Below, one piece after another: positions 52,932-62,117 of a stretch of 64,000 nt of DNA. A program made the position numbers and the translations under genes. The notes beneath the pieces are model-generated. The model was given only the letters and a program-made list of their open reading frames with translations. It did no database searches and was not told the DNA's origin. Numbering within the stretch: the stretch's first letter is position 1; each line of letters starts with the position of its first letter. Source of the DNA: Flavobacteriales bacterium UBA4422 (GTDB taxonomy: Bacteria > Bacteroidota > Bacteroidia > Flavobacteriales_G > Salibacteraceae); the NCBI GenBank assembly GCA_002389645.1, contig DGQE01000015.1, forward strand, positions 124,001-188,000. Reading direction: 5' to 3'.

Positions 52932-54371
52932 ATGGAGAAGCTTCTTAATTACATCAACGGAGAACTTGTTGAGCCAAACAAAGGTGAATACTTTGATAAT
53001 ATAGAACCGGCCACTGGCAAAGCGTACAGCCTTATTCCCGACAGCAATATTGATGATGTAAATGCCGCCACCGCAGCCGCAAAGACTGCATTTCCAATCT
53101 GGAGCAGGATGAGTATTCAAGAACGTTCTGACATACTGCTTCGAGTAGCCGAACTGATAGGAGAACGGCAAGAAGAATTAGCGCAAGCAGAAAGTAAAGA
53201 CAACGGAAAGCCTCTGAAGTTGGCGCGAAGAGTAGATATTCCGAGAGCTCAATCGAACTTTCATTTTTACGCTACTGGCATATTACATTATGCTTCAGAA
53301 TCACACTCAATGGGCGACTTGGCCATAAACTATACACTTCGTCAGCCCATAGGAGTTGCTGGATGCATTTCTCCGTGGAACCTTCCGCTCTACCTTTTCA
53401 GTTGGAAAATTGCCCCCGCTTTAGCCGCAGGAAATACAGTTGTCGCAAAACCATCAGAAGTAACCCCTTTCACGGCCTACTTACTTTCTAAAATTTGTAT
53501 TGATGCTGGAATGCCAAAAGGTGTTTTGAACATTGTGCATGGATTAGGCCCAAAAGCTGGAGCAGCAATTATCGAACATGAAGACATTCCGATGATCAGT
53601 TTTACAGGCGGCACAGCCACTGGCGAATGGATTGCAAGAACGGCTGCACCTAAATTCAAAAAGCTAAGTCTTGAATTGGGAGGTAAAAATCCGAACATCA
53701 TTTTCGCAGACTGCGATTTTGAAGATATGATGAAAACCACAGTGCGATCATCTTTTGCCAATCAAGGTCAAATTTGTTTGTGCGGATCTCGCATTTTAGT
53801 GGAACGCAGCATCTACGATAAGTTCAAAACTGAATTTGTGAAGCGCGTAAAAGCTATGAGAGTTGGCGACCCTTCTTCCGATGTAAATTTAGGTGCTGTG
53901 GTAAGCAAACCACATATGGAAAAAGTATTGAGTTATGTAGAGCTCGCCAAAGAAGAAGGAGGAACAGTTTTAACCGGTGGAAAACGCGCTGAAGTTAGCG
54001 GACAATTTTCAGAAGGATATTTCTTAGAACCAACCATCATTGAAGGATTATCGCACACCTGCAGAACAAATCAAGAGGAGATTTTTGGTCCTGTGGTTAC
54101 CATTATGCCTTTTGATACAGATGAAGAAGCACTGATGATGGCCAACAGTACTAAATATGGCTTGGCTAGCAGTGTTTGGACAAGCAACTTAAAAAGAGCG
54201 CATACCATCGCCCGTGAATTGCATACTGGAATTGTGTGGATCAACTGCTGGTTGCTTCGTGATTTGCGCACTCAGTTTGGTGGTGTAAAAAGCTCGGGCG
54301 TGGGCCGAGAAGGTGGTTTTGAAGCACTCCAGTTTTTTACGGAGCCTAAGAATGTTTGTGTGAAATATTAA
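52932..54371 (+). CDS. Aldehyde dehydrogenase, probably 2-aminomuconate semialdehyde dehydrogenase
   Basis: An NAD-dependent ALDH of 479 residues. The nucleophile Cys lies in NQGQICLCGSRI and the base Glu in LELGGKNPNI; SPWNLPLYLFSWK and FTGGTATGEW are other ALDH blocks. The combination GQICLCGSRI and WINCWLLRDLRTQFGG, KSSGVGREGG marks the ALDH8/2-hydroxymuconate-type subgroup, which oxidises 2-aminomuconate semialdehyde in kynurenine degradation. nbaC, the preceding dioxygenase step, is 3 kb away. A general aromatic-semialdehyde dehydrogenase is the main alternative. Confidence 0.85.
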   Translation: MEKLLNYINGELVEPNKGEYFDNIEPATGKAYSLIPDSNIDDVNAATAAAKTAFPIWSRMSIQERSDILLRVAELIGERQEELAQAESKDNGKPLKLARRVDIPRAQSNFHFYATGILHYASESHSMGDLAINYTLRQPIGVAGCISPWNLPLYLFSWKIAPALAAGNTVVAKPSEVTPFTAYLLSKICIDAGMPKGVLNIVHGLGPKAGAAIIEHEDIPMISFTGGTATGEWIARTAAPKFKKLSLELGGKNPNIIFADCDFEDMMKTTVRSSFANQGQICLCGSRILVERSIYDKFKTEFVKRVKAMRVGDPSSDVNLGAVVSKPHMEKVLSYVELAKEEGGTVLTGGKRAEVSGQFSEGYFLEPTIIEGLSHTCRTNQEEIFGPVVTIMPFDTDEEALMMANSTKYGLASSVWTSNLKRAHTIARELHTGIVWINCWLLRDLRTQFGGVKSSGVGREGGFEALQFFTEPKNVCVKY

Positions 54372-54700
54372 AGTGTATGAAAATGTGCACTCTCCACCTT
54401 CACTAGCATGCTGTGGTAACTTTTATACCAGCGTTTCATGCCCTCCATTTTTGCCTTTTGGTGGATGAGATCCTTGCGCCATTCATCAATGGATTCTTTG
54501 TCTCGCCAATAGCTTATGAACGAACCTCGACCATCAGATTTGTGGCTTTCGTAGCCTAAGAAACCATCAATTTTGTGAACGAGATTTAGCGTGATTTCGT
54601 CCATTTCTTGATAGCCGGTTAAGTCATCACTCAATAAATAATTGAAGATATTAGCGTAATAGGGAGCTTCGGGGTTTATGTCGTTTTTCCAGTTTATCAT
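54368..54700 (-). CDS. Antibiotic-biosynthesis-monooxygenase (ABM) fold protein
   Basis: 110 residues with the ABM/dimeric ferredoxin-like pattern: YYANIFNYLL, VHKIDGFLGYES, SFISYWRDKESIDEWR, then WYKSYHSMLVKVE. The start is MINWKNDINPEA (54700); the longer ORF (54733) has an unlikely leader. The stop overlaps that of the dehydrogenase. Such proteins are small dimeric oxygenases or binding proteins; a role with the neighbouring aromatic catabolism is possible but not shown. Confidence 0.78.
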   Translation of the reverse strand: MINWKNDINPEAPYYANIFNYLLSDDLTGYQEMDEITLNLVHKIDGFLGYESHKSDGRGSFISYWRDKESIDEWRKDLIHQKAKMEGMKRWYKSYHSMLVKVESAHFHTL

Positions 54701-54763
54701 AGAAGTGTTTCTCGCAAAGTTCGCAAAGGGCAATGACTCGCAAAGCCCGCCACGAAGCTATAG

Positions 54764-55147
54764 CTATAAACCATTGACAACTCGGTGAATATCACTCTTT
54801 AAAATCTTTGAATTAAAATTGATTAAAAGTCCTAGCTTTTTGTCCGCTAATCTTAAATAAGTTAATAGTTGAGCGCAGTGAACTGGTGCAAGTTGTTCAA
54901 CAGATTTGACCTCAATTATGACTTTATCTTCGACCAGAATATCTAATCTAAACCCTTTGTCAAATGTCAATGACTTATATTTCATTGGCACGGCCAATTG
55001 ATTCTGAACCCGTAACCCTCTATCTTCAAGCTCAAGTGCCAAAGCTTCTTCGTAGACACTTTCAAGCAGTCCAGGGCTAAGAGTTTTATGAAGCTCAATG
55101 GAAGCACCAATGATTTGGTATGAAATTTCGTTTTCAGTCATTTCCAA
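54764..55147 (-). CDS. GxxExxY protein (predicted PD-(D/E)XK nuclease-like fold)
   Basis: A 127-residue protein of the GxxExxY family. The naming motif is GLLESVYEEAL and further conserved blocks are GFRLDILVEDKVIIEVKS (Asp and E-x-K as in PD-(D/E)XK nucleases) and LLTYLRLADKKLGLLINF. The family is common in Bacteroidota but has no firm function. It sits between the ABM gene and paaZ on the same strand, with 50 bases to paaZ. It may be an insertion of an accessory gene. Confidence 0.85.
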   Translation of the reverse strand: MEMTENEISYQIIGASIELHKTLSPGLLESVYEEALALELEDRGLRVQNQLAVPMKYKSLTFDKGFRLDILVEDKVIIEVKSVEQLAPVHCAQLLTYLRLADKKLGLLINFNSKILKSDIHRVVNGL

Positions 55148-55199
55148 TGGTCAAACCTCCGAAATTCTTTGCGATTAACCTTTGCGCACTCTGCATGAA

Positions 55200-57251
55200 C
55201 TAATCACTCTGATCAATTTTCTTTACCATCGTTAAAATAGTAGCAATGGCTACAGTCTCGCCTTCATCGTCATACATATCAACCAAGAACTTCACAATTC
55301 CTTTTGCAATATCATCTTCACTGCGCTTCTCTTGGTCAATCTTTTCTTTTACTGTGAATCGAACGCCAACGGTAGTGCCGAAATAAACCGGTTTTGTAAA
55401 ACGCGCTTGCTCTACTCCATAATTGAGCAATACTGGGCCTTTCTTTGGATCAACAAACAATCCAGCAGCCTTGGAAAGCAAGAAATAGCCGTGCGCCACG
55501 CGTTGCTCGAAAATGGTTCCATCTAAAGAAGTGGCATCTACATGGGCATAGAAATTATCTCCGCTAACATTAGCAAAATTGATAATATCGGCCTCGGTTA
55601 CTGTATGCTTGTGCGTGAAAACAGTATCGCCAACCGTTAATTCTTCAAAGTGCTGGCGGAAAACGTGCGGATTAGCCTCAGGCATATCTGCTCCAATTTG
55701 GAACTGCTCAGTAATTCGTGTAATCGTTTCGGGGTGACCTTGAATGGCCGTGCGCTGCATGTAATGCTTCACTCCTCTTACTCCCCCCATTTCTTCTCCA
55801 CCGCCCGCACGACCTGGACCTCCATGACTCAATAACGGCATAGGAGAGCCATGACCAGTGCTTTCCTTTGCACATCGCTCGTTCAACACCAAAATCCTTC
55901 CATGAAGGTGTGCTGTATTCAAAACGAACTCTTTGGCTTGATTATCGTCTGCCGTTACGATAGACGTCACTAATGACCCTTTACCCATCTCCGCGATACG
56001 AATAGCTTCATCCATATCCGTGTAAGGCATTAATGTGCTTACCGGACCAAAAGCTTCAATATCATGAACAGCTGTTTTCTCAAAAGGATTATCGTTTCTG
56101 AAAAGAATTGGACTGAAAAAAGCGCCTTTGTTTTTATCCGCTCCAACTACTTCAAAATTGTCCATATCACCATACACGATGTCTTGTTCCTTCATCAGTA
56201 ACTCCACATTATGACGAACCCGATCGACCTGAATTTTCGATGCCAAAGAACCCATTCTTACACCCTCGACTGAAGGGTCACCAATGGTCGTTTTTGCCAA
56301 CTGATTTCCTAATGCGATTTGCACATCTTCCATATATTTTTCAGGAACGATGATTCTGCGAATCGCGGTACATTTTTGACCTGCCTTTACCGTAATTTCA
56401 GCCCTTGTGGCTTTAATGAATAAATCAAATTCTGGAGTTCCGGGAGCAGCATCTTCGCCTAGCATCGAGGCATTCAAAGAATCCGCCTCAAGGTTAAAAG
56501 GAACTGAATTCTCTACAATGTGAGGAAGTGATTTTAACTTCATTCCTGTCGCTGCAGATCCTGTAAATGTCACTACGTCTTGATTGGTAACGTAATCAAT
56601 TATTCCTCGACCAAGACCTGATACTAATTGCAACGAACCTTCTGGTAAAATTTTAGAATCAATGATTTCTTTGACCATCAATTCAGTCAAGTAACTTGTA
56701 AATTCAGATGGCTTGACCACGGCTGGAACTCCAGCCAAAAGGTTTACTGCAATTTTCTCTAACATTCCCCAAATAGGGAAATTGAATGCATTGATGTGGA
56801 CCGCCACGCCTCGTTTTGGGACTAAAATATGATGCCCAATAAAGGTACCTCCTTTTGATAGTGGCACTGTTTCTCCTTCAAAAGCGTAAGGCAAGTCTGG
56901 AAACTGCTTGCGTAATGAAGCATAAGCGAATAAGTTTCCAATTCCACCTTCAATATCTATCCAGCTATCAACGCGTGTAGCTCCCGTAGCTGCACTCAAA
57001 ACATAAAACTTCTCTTTACGCTCCATCAAGTGTAAAGCGAGTGCTTTCAGCATTCTTCCTCGCTCCTGAAAAGTCATTTTTCGCAGCGCAGCACCACCAA
57101 TATTTCTTCCATAATTAAGAATTGACTCGTAGTCTAACCCCGCACTTGACAAGGACGCAAAAGCCTCTCCTGTAATCGCGTTTTCAGCCAGCAACTCCTC
57201 ACCATCACCAGAAACCCAAGATCCAGTAACATAGTTCTGTATTTTTATCAT
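55200..57251 (-). CDS. paaZ: Oxepin-CoA hydrolase / semialdehyde dehydrogenase, bifunctional PaaZ
   Basis: PaaZ opens the oxepin-CoA ring and oxidises the resulting aldehyde, central steps of phenylacetate breakdown. Residues 1 to about 520 are an ALDH domain (GAAALRKMTFQERGRML, FNFPIWGMLEKIA, EITVKAGQKCTAIRRI with the nucleophile Cys, HGSPMPLLSHGGPGRAGGGEE), and the last 140 are a MaoC-like hydratase (FRQHFEELTVGDTVFTH, NFANVSGDNFYAHVD, QRVAHGYFLLS). 683 residues equals the usual length. It lies near paaY but 50 kb from paaAB. Confidence 0.96.
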   Translation of the reverse strand: MIKIQNYVTGSWVSGDGEELLAENAITGEAFASLSSAGLDYESILNYGRNIGGAALRKMTFQERGRMLKALALHLMERKEKFYVLSAATGATRVDSWIDIEGGIGNLFAYASLRKQFPDLPYAFEGETVPLSKGGTFIGHHILVPKRGVAVHINAFNFPIWGMLEKIAVNLLAGVPAVVKPSEFTSYLTELMVKEIIDSKILPEGSLQLVSGLGRGIIDYVTNQDVVTFTGSAATGMKLKSLPHIVENSVPFNLEADSLNASMLGEDAAPGTPEFDLFIKATRAEITVKAGQKCTAIRRIIVPEKYMEDVQIALGNQLAKTTIGDPSVEGVRMGSLASKIQVDRVRHNVELLMKEQDIVYGDMDNFEVVGADKNKGAFFSPILFRNDNPFEKTAVHDIEAFGPVSTLMPYTDMDEAIRIAEMGKGSLVTSIVTADDNQAKEFVLNTAHLHGRILVLNERCAKESTGHGSPMPLLSHGGPGRAGGGEEMGGVRGVKHYMQRTAIQGHPETITRITEQFQIGADMPEANPHVFRQHFEELTVGDTVFTHKHTVTEADIINFANVSGDNFYAHVDATSLDGTIFEQRVAHGYFLLSKAAGLFVDPKKGPVLLNYGVEQARFTKPVYFGTTVGVRFTVKEKIDQEKRSEDDIAKGIVKFLVDMYDDEGETVAIATILTMVKKIDQSD

Positions 57252-57340
57252 TCTTTGTCGATTTCTCTAATTTTCATATCCTTTCTTTCCCTCACATACT
57301 CTTTCAATCGTTCATTCTGCCGCTTAGTGAAATTAATATC

Positions 57341-57772
57341 TTAAATGAACTGAGTGCCAGAAAACACAATTTTACCTACAGACCTTTTTATATCAACTGG
57401 AGTGGGTGTTCTTCCGACAGGATACAAATCCACAAAAAATGGAAAGTTATAATCTGACTTTTGTTTGTTCAACGGAACACGTGCATCTAAGAAAATAGTT
57501 TTTGAAACATATCCGTCAGCCAAAAAGACAAACGCTACGGAATCCTGAAGAGGCATTGGGAATTCAAACTTTCCAATTTTTGAAGTTGAAAATTCTTCTA
57601 ATTTATACCCGTCTTTGAAGATATAAATTGAGGCTTCCATTCCTCTTTTTTTCTCATTGACCACCTTACCTGTCAAATATACATTGCCTACATCCGGCAC
57701 TTGAGCGTACGATAAATTGCCTTTGAAAACGAAAAGGAGGACAATCGAGGAAAAAAACAAGATAGAACGCAT
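57341..57772 (-). CDS. Small secreted protein with beta-sandwich domain, unknown function
   Basis: A signal peptide (LFFSSIVLLFVFKGNLSYAQ) leads about 120 residues. The text VYLTGKVVNEKKRGMEASIYIFKDG and EFSTSKIGKFEFPMPL resembles carboxypeptidase-regulatory-like (transthyretin-like) domains seen at the start of many Bacteroidota envelope proteins, and YNFPFFVDLYP ends the visible domain. It is on the paaZ strand but 90 bases upstream of it. Function unknown; the start is MRSILFFSS (57772). Confidence 0.7.
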   Translation of the reverse strand: MRSILFFSSIVLLFVFKGNLSYAQVPDVGNVYLTGKVVNEKKRGMEASIYIFKDGYKLEEFSTSKIGKFEFPMPLQDSVAFVFLADGYVSKTIFLDARVPLNKQKSDYNFPFFVDLYPVGRTPTPVDIKRSVGKIVFSGTQFI

Positions 57773-57823
57773 ATATATCAAAGTCTAACGCGAATATAAT
57801 GCCCTTAAAAGCAGCTGCCAAGA

Positions 57824-58237
57824 TTATCTAAGAACAGTTCCTTTCGCAAGCCATATCGGATGGCATTCAAACTTTAATCTATTATTAATCACCATTGGAT
57901 CCTTTTCAATAAGTTCGATAGCCTTTTGGTTTGAATCGAGATCAAAAAGTAATATTCCACGCATAGTTCCGTCATCTCCAAAAGGCCCAGCCATTTGAAG
58001 ATTGTGATTTTCTTGAAGGTCAGCTAAATGCGCTAAATGCTGCTTTTGTAGTTCAGCCGCTTCTGCTTCAGTTTGAGACCTTTCAGTGCCAGAAGTGTAA
58101 AGACAAAACACATACTGTTTCATGGTATACGTGGTATCTCCCTCTTCATAGGTAAATTCTCGTGGATTATCTTGTGCGAAAGAAAAATGAAAGATTCCGA
58201 GTACAAGAATTGTAAGAATAATTATTGATTTTTCCAT
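57824..58237 (-). CDS. Secreted YCII-domain protein
   Basis: A signal peptide (ILTILVLGIFHFSFAQ) precedes a YCII-like domain: KQYVFCLYTSGTERS, QKQHLAHLADLQENHNLQMAGPFGDDGTMRGILLFD and a trailing IEKDPMVINNRLKFECHPI. YCII proteins are small dimeric enzymes with a His-Asp pair; here HLAHL and DP could supply it. Periplasmic versions are found in Bacteroidota with unknown substrates. It overlaps paaY by 16 bases, so the genes are co-transcribed. Confidence 0.82.
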   Translation of the reverse strand: MEKSIIILTILVLGIFHFSFAQDNPREFTYEEGDTTYTMKQYVFCLYTSGTERSQTEAEAAELQKQHLAHLADLQENHNLQMAGPFGDDGTMRGILLFDLDSNQKAIELIEKDPMVINNRLKFECHPIWLAKGTVLR

Positions 58238-58809
58238 ATGTCATAGATATTCTTTTGAGAAGGTCGATTGGCTTCTGCTTCTCTGAGTGGTTCGCATTCT
58301 TTCAACGTGGCATAACAATCTGACGGAAGTTGCTGATACAATTCAGTTCCTTTAGTTTTCCATGCGATCATTTGATCCGAAACATCTTTCGCCACTTTAG
58401 CCGGATTACCTACAACCACTTTTCGATTAGGGATCTTAGTTTTTGCTGGCACAAAAGTTAAAGCACCAACGATGCATTCGTCACCAATCTCTACTTCATC
58501 CATTAGTACAGCGTTCATACCAATCAAACAATTCTTCCCCAAAGAAGCTCCGTGAACAATAGCACCATGTCCAACGTGGCTTCCTTCTTTCAACCTTACT
58601 TCAAATCCAGGAAACATATGAATAGTGCAATTCTCTTGCACATTGCACCCATCTTCTATTACAATCTTACCCCAATCGCCTCGAATGGCAGCCCCAGGGC
58701 CGATGTAGACATTTTTGCCAATAAATACGTTTCCAGTAACTGTAGCTTGAGGGTGAACAAAAGCTGACTCGTGCACAACTGGCTTAAAACCATTGAATTC
58801 GTATATCAC
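58222..58809 (-). CDS. paaY: PaaY-like hexapeptide-repeat thioesterase / gamma carbonic anhydrase family
   Basis: A trimeric left-handed beta-helix protein. Hexapeptide repeats run through residues 10-150 (VHPQATVTGNVFIGKNVYIG, GPGAAIRGDWGKIVIEDG, VGHGAIVHGASLGKNCLIGM), with the zinc His residues in IHMF, VGHG and IVHG. The C-terminal AWKTKGTELYQQLP and CEPLREAEANRP match E. coli PaaY rather than plain gamma carbonic anhydrases, and 195 residues fits. PaaY is proposed to hydrolyse dead-end CoA thioesters of the pathway, which fits the paaZ neighbourhood. Confidence 0.85.
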   Translation of the reverse strand: MIYEFNGFKPVVHESAFVHPQATVTGNVFIGKNVYIGPGAAIRGDWGKIVIEDGCNVQENCTIHMFPGFEVRLKEGSHVGHGAIVHGASLGKNCLIGMNAVLMDEVEIGDECIVGALTFVPAKTKIPNRKVVVGNPAKVAKDVSDQMIAWKTKGTELYQQLPSDCYATLKECEPLREAEANRPSQKNIYDIWKNQ

Positions 58810-58892
58810 ATTAATCGATTTGAAACAAAGATGGAGAAAAACAACACGACAAAATGCTCTATTGCATCGAGTATCATACGCAAACGTTGAAC

Positions 58893-58919
58893 ATAAAAAA
58901 AGCCCCTTTTATGGGGCTT
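58893..58919 (-). terminator. Terminator of initiator tRNA
   Basis: AAGCCCC (58900-58906) and GGGGCTT (58913-58919) form a perfect stem with loop TTTTAT. A-rich DNA upstream becomes seven T on the minus strand. Confidence 0.9.
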
Positions 58920-58924
58920 AAGTG

Positions 58925-58997
<73 letters not shown>

Positions 58998-59000
58998 GTG

Positions 59001-59030
59001 CAAAGATACAATCATATTTACAATTATCAA
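59001..59030 (-). promoter_or_regulatory. Promoter of initiator tRNA: TTG, 19 bases, TATCTTTG
   Basis: On the minus strand TTG (59030-59028) is separated by exactly 19 bases from TATCTTTG (59008-59001), and the tRNA begins four bases further on. It is the best match in this window to the Bacteroidota -33/-7 consensus. Confidence 0.85.
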
Positions 59031-59153
59031 GGTGAATGTCATTTAAAAGAAGTAGTCGATTCTCAGAAACAAAACTGACGGCAGTCACAATATTCATGCA
59101 CCATATCAATACTTATGATATTGAAAATGAGGGCAATAGCTCATTCTTAAGCC

Positions 59154-59474
59154 ATGAAACCAAGAACCGACATATTGCAACAAGTATTCAACATCTGTGC
59201 TGTGTTCAGTGTGGTGTTCGTTTTACTTTTGAGCAGTTCTGGATATACGCAAGAAAATGAAGCTCTTTCGTACCGTGTTGTGGCAGTTCAAGACTCTGGA
59301 AAGAACGTCAGCATAAGCAATTACCTTACTGTACGCTATCCATTTCAGGTATATGTTCCGAATGCATTTACCCCCGATGGAGACGGTCTAAATGATGTTT
59401 TTCAAGTGAAAGGTGAAAGCATAAAGCGTATTTCGCCAAATGAAAACTCTACCAATATTGATTTAACGGAGTAA
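59154..59474 (+). pseudogene. Truncated T9SS type B (CHU_C) protein
   Basis: A 106-residue frame has a signal-peptide-like start (VFSVVFVLLLSSSGYTQ) joined directly to the end of a surface protein (YRVVAVQDSGKNVSISNY) and the first part of a CHU_C domain (VPNAFTPDGDGLNDVFQVKG). It then breaks off after 19 residues instead of the usual 60 or more, with no continuation in other frames. It seems to be a doubly deleted relic of a T9SS type B protein. It is convergent with pheT. Confidence 0.6.
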
Positions 59475-59483
59475 AAAGTAAGT

Positions 59484-61916
59484 CTACCTCAACTCTGCTC
59501 CAACTTCGCGATTAAACCGCTCAAACAAACGCTTCATCGTTTTATCCACTTCTTGGTCAGTTAGGGTTTTATTATCATCGCGCAGGTTGAAAGCAAGTGC
59601 ATAACTTTTCTTTCCCTCAGGCATTCCCTTACCTTGGTATACATCAAAAAGAGTCACGGACTTCAAGAGTTTTCGCTCCGTTTGAAAAGCAAGCTCTTCT
59701 AACTTCGAATATTCAATAGCTTGATCTACCAATAAAGCCAAATCTCTTCGCACTTCAGGATATTTCGGCAATTGACCAATATTGATATCACGTTGACGCA
59801 TTTTCACCAACTCGGCCCATCTAATCTCCAAATAGAAAACTTCTTTTTTTATGTCAAATTTCCTTTTGATAGCGTTCGATACAGCCCCTCCGGATGCAAT
59901 CACCTTCTCCCCCTTTTTCCAGTCTAAGCCATACTCAAACCAATCGGTTTCTGTTTCTGCACTTTTCAGTTTTGAGCTATCAACTCCAAGACGCATTAGA
60001 ATTTGTTCGAAGGCAGCTTTCAATTCATACCAATCGGCATTAACATTTGCAACACGCCATTTATCACTTATTGCCTGCCCACTGACAGTAATACTCAATC
60101 GTGTTTCTTCTTTAAACGCTTCTCCTTTTACTCGATAAACGTTACCAAATTCAAATAATTTCAAATTTGATTGCTGACGATTGAGGTTGTAAGCTGCGTT
60201 TTCCAATCCTGAAAAAACCATTGCCGGACGCATAATTCCCAATTCAGAGCTCAAAGGATTATTGATCAATACGATCTCAGACTCATCCCATTCTTCAGAA
60301 TATGCCGAATATTTTCCATCGGTCATTGAGTTTGTCATACACTCTAAATACCCGTTGCTTACCAATTGCTTTGTAATGGCTTCTTGGGCCATCGCTGTTT
60401 CCGTTGGCTTTAAGTCTTTAATGGTAGAAAGCACTTTAGAAGAAACAGGTACTTCATCATAGCCATAGACCCTCAATATCTCCTCAATTACGTCTGCTTC
60501 TCGCGTAACATCAACTTTAAACGGTGGTACATTAAGATGCCAAACGTCACCCTCTTTCTCAGAGACCTCCATTTCAAGGTTGGTCAGAATACTCTCCATA
60601 ATCTCAAATGGAATTTCAGTACCAATCAAGCTATTGGCTTGGTTCGGCCTGAAAGTAAAATTGAAATCAGCAAACGTCTCAGGGTGCGTATCAGCAAGTT
60701 GGCTACTAATGGTCCCTTCTCCCAACTCAACAATCATGATAGCCGCAAGCTTGGCGGCATAGGCAGTAATATTAGGGTCAATTCCTCGTTCAAATCTGAA
60801 TGAAGCATCCGTGCTTAACGCATGGCGTTTGGCTGACTTTCTGATGGAAACTGGATTGAAGTAAGCACTCTCGAGGAAGATGTTATTCGTCTTTTCGGTA
60901 ACACCAGACTTCGCTCCACCGAACACCCCAGCAATGCAGATGGGTTCGCGATCATTGCAAATCATCAAATCATCTTGATGCAATTCACGTTCTACATCAT
61001 CAAGCGTGGTGAACTTCGTTTTGGCTGGAAGCGTTTTTACAATCACCTTCTTACCATCAATTTTATCAGCATCGAAAGCATGCAATGGCTGACCAAATGC
61101 ATGATTGATATAATTCGTAACATCCACCACATTGTTGATTGGCCTTACTCCAATAGCCCTCAACCTATTTTGTAACCAAGAAGGTGAAGGTTGAACAGTA
61201 ACATTTGAAATTGTTAGACTTACATAGCGAGGACATGCGTCTTTATTTTCAACTTCAACCGGAATTGACAGCTCGTTATTTGTTGATTTAAAACTCTCAA
61301 CCGATGGTTTCACTAACTCAACCTGCTTTCCCTTTCGGTGTGCTAAAGCTGCTTTTAAATCTCTGGCGACTCCGAAATGTGAAGCTGCATCCGCACGATT
61401 TGGAGTTAACCCAATCTGAAAAACGTGGTCTAGTTCCACTTTAAATAGCTTTGAGGCCAAGGTTCCTATCGCTGTTTTAGCGGGCAATACCATAATTCCA
61501 TCATGACTTTCACCCACTCCAATTTCGTCTTCAGCGCAAATCATTCCTTCGCTTACTTCTCCTCTAATCTTTGCTTTTTTAATCTCAAACTCTCCTCCAT
61601 CTGGCGTTGGAAGCATAGTTCCAACAGTGGCTACAATCACTTTTTGACCAGCTGCCACGTTTGGCGCACCACAAACGATTGATAATAATTCTTCATTGCC
61701 AACATCCACTTTTGTGCAGCTCAATTTATCTGCATTTGGATGTTCCCACTTTTCTTTTACTTCACCAACCACCAAGCCTTTCAGGCCACCTTTTAAAGAT
61801 TTAAATTTCTCTAATCCTTCCACCTCCAGGCCTATGCTCGTGAGCAAAGCGCTGATTTCTTCAGGAGATTCTTCTAATTGAAGGTATTGAGACAGCCAGT
61901 TATATGAAATTTTCAT
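59484..61916 (-). CDS. pheT: Phenylalanyl-tRNA synthetase beta subunit
   Basis: The large subunit of PheRS, which also edits mischarged Tyr. Domains in order: N-terminal tRNA-binding OB fold (VVGEVKEKWEHPNADKLSCTKVDVG), B3/B4 editing module (NRADAASHFGVARDL; RPINNVVDVTNYINHAFGQPLHAFDADKI), B5 (RPNQANSLIGTEI) and the C-terminal anticodon-binding domain (YPEVRRDLALLVD, FDVYQGKGMPEGKKSYAL). 810 residues is standard. pheS is not beside it, so the two are separated here, which is common in Bacteroidota. Confidence 0.97.
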   Translation of the reverse strand: MKISYNWLSQYLQLEESPEEISALLTSIGLEVEGLEKFKSLKGGLKGLVVGEVKEKWEHPNADKLSCTKVDVGNEELLSIVCGAPNVAAGQKVIVATVGTMLPTPDGGEFEIKKAKIRGEVSEGMICAEDEIGVGESHDGIMVLPAKTAIGTLASKLFKVELDHVFQIGLTPNRADAASHFGVARDLKAALAHRKGKQVELVKPSVESFKSTNNELSIPVEVENKDACPRYVSLTISNVTVQPSPSWLQNRLRAIGVRPINNVVDVTNYINHAFGQPLHAFDADKIDGKKVIVKTLPAKTKFTTLDDVERELHQDDLMICNDREPICIAGVFGGAKSGVTEKTNNIFLESAYFNPVSIRKSAKRHALSTDASFRFERGIDPNITAYAAKLAAIMIVELGEGTISSQLADTHPETFADFNFTFRPNQANSLIGTEIPFEIMESILTNLEMEVSEKEGDVWHLNVPPFKVDVTREADVIEEILRVYGYDEVPVSSKVLSTIKDLKPTETAMAQEAITKQLVSNGYLECMTNSMTDGKYSAYSEEWDESEIVLINNPLSSELGIMRPAMVFSGLENAAYNLNRQQSNLKLFEFGNVYRVKGEAFKEETRLSITVSGQAISDKWRVANVNADWYELKAAFEQILMRLGVDSSKLKSAETETDWFEYGLDWKKGEKVIASGGAVSNAIKRKFDIKKEVFYLEIRWAELVKMRQRDINIGQLPKYPEVRRDLALLVDQAIEYSKLEELAFQTERKLLKSVTLFDVYQGKGMPEGKKSYALAFNLRDDNKTLTDQEVDKTMKRLFERFNREVGAELR

Positions 61917-62052
61917 GCGTAAACGTCAAGTTGAAGCGGCAAAAGTAGCAAGTCAGTCTAGAGTTAAGGCATGATAACGTAGAAATGCTCAAGAACTATT
62001 CATTCACGGTGTTTAAATCGGAAAAACTAATTCAGCTAACACCACCCAAACT

Positions 62053-62083
62053 CAAAAAACAGGCTCAAGAAAACTTGAGCCTG
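62053..62083 (-). terminator. Terminator of sbtA
   Basis: CAGGCTCAAG (62060-62069) and CTTGAGCCTG (62074-62083) pair perfectly over ten bases around AAAA. On the minus strand six T follow, 35 bases after the sbtA stop. Confidence 0.92.
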
Positions 62084-62117
62084 AAACTTAACCACCTTAA
62101 CCACTAACCTTTATATT

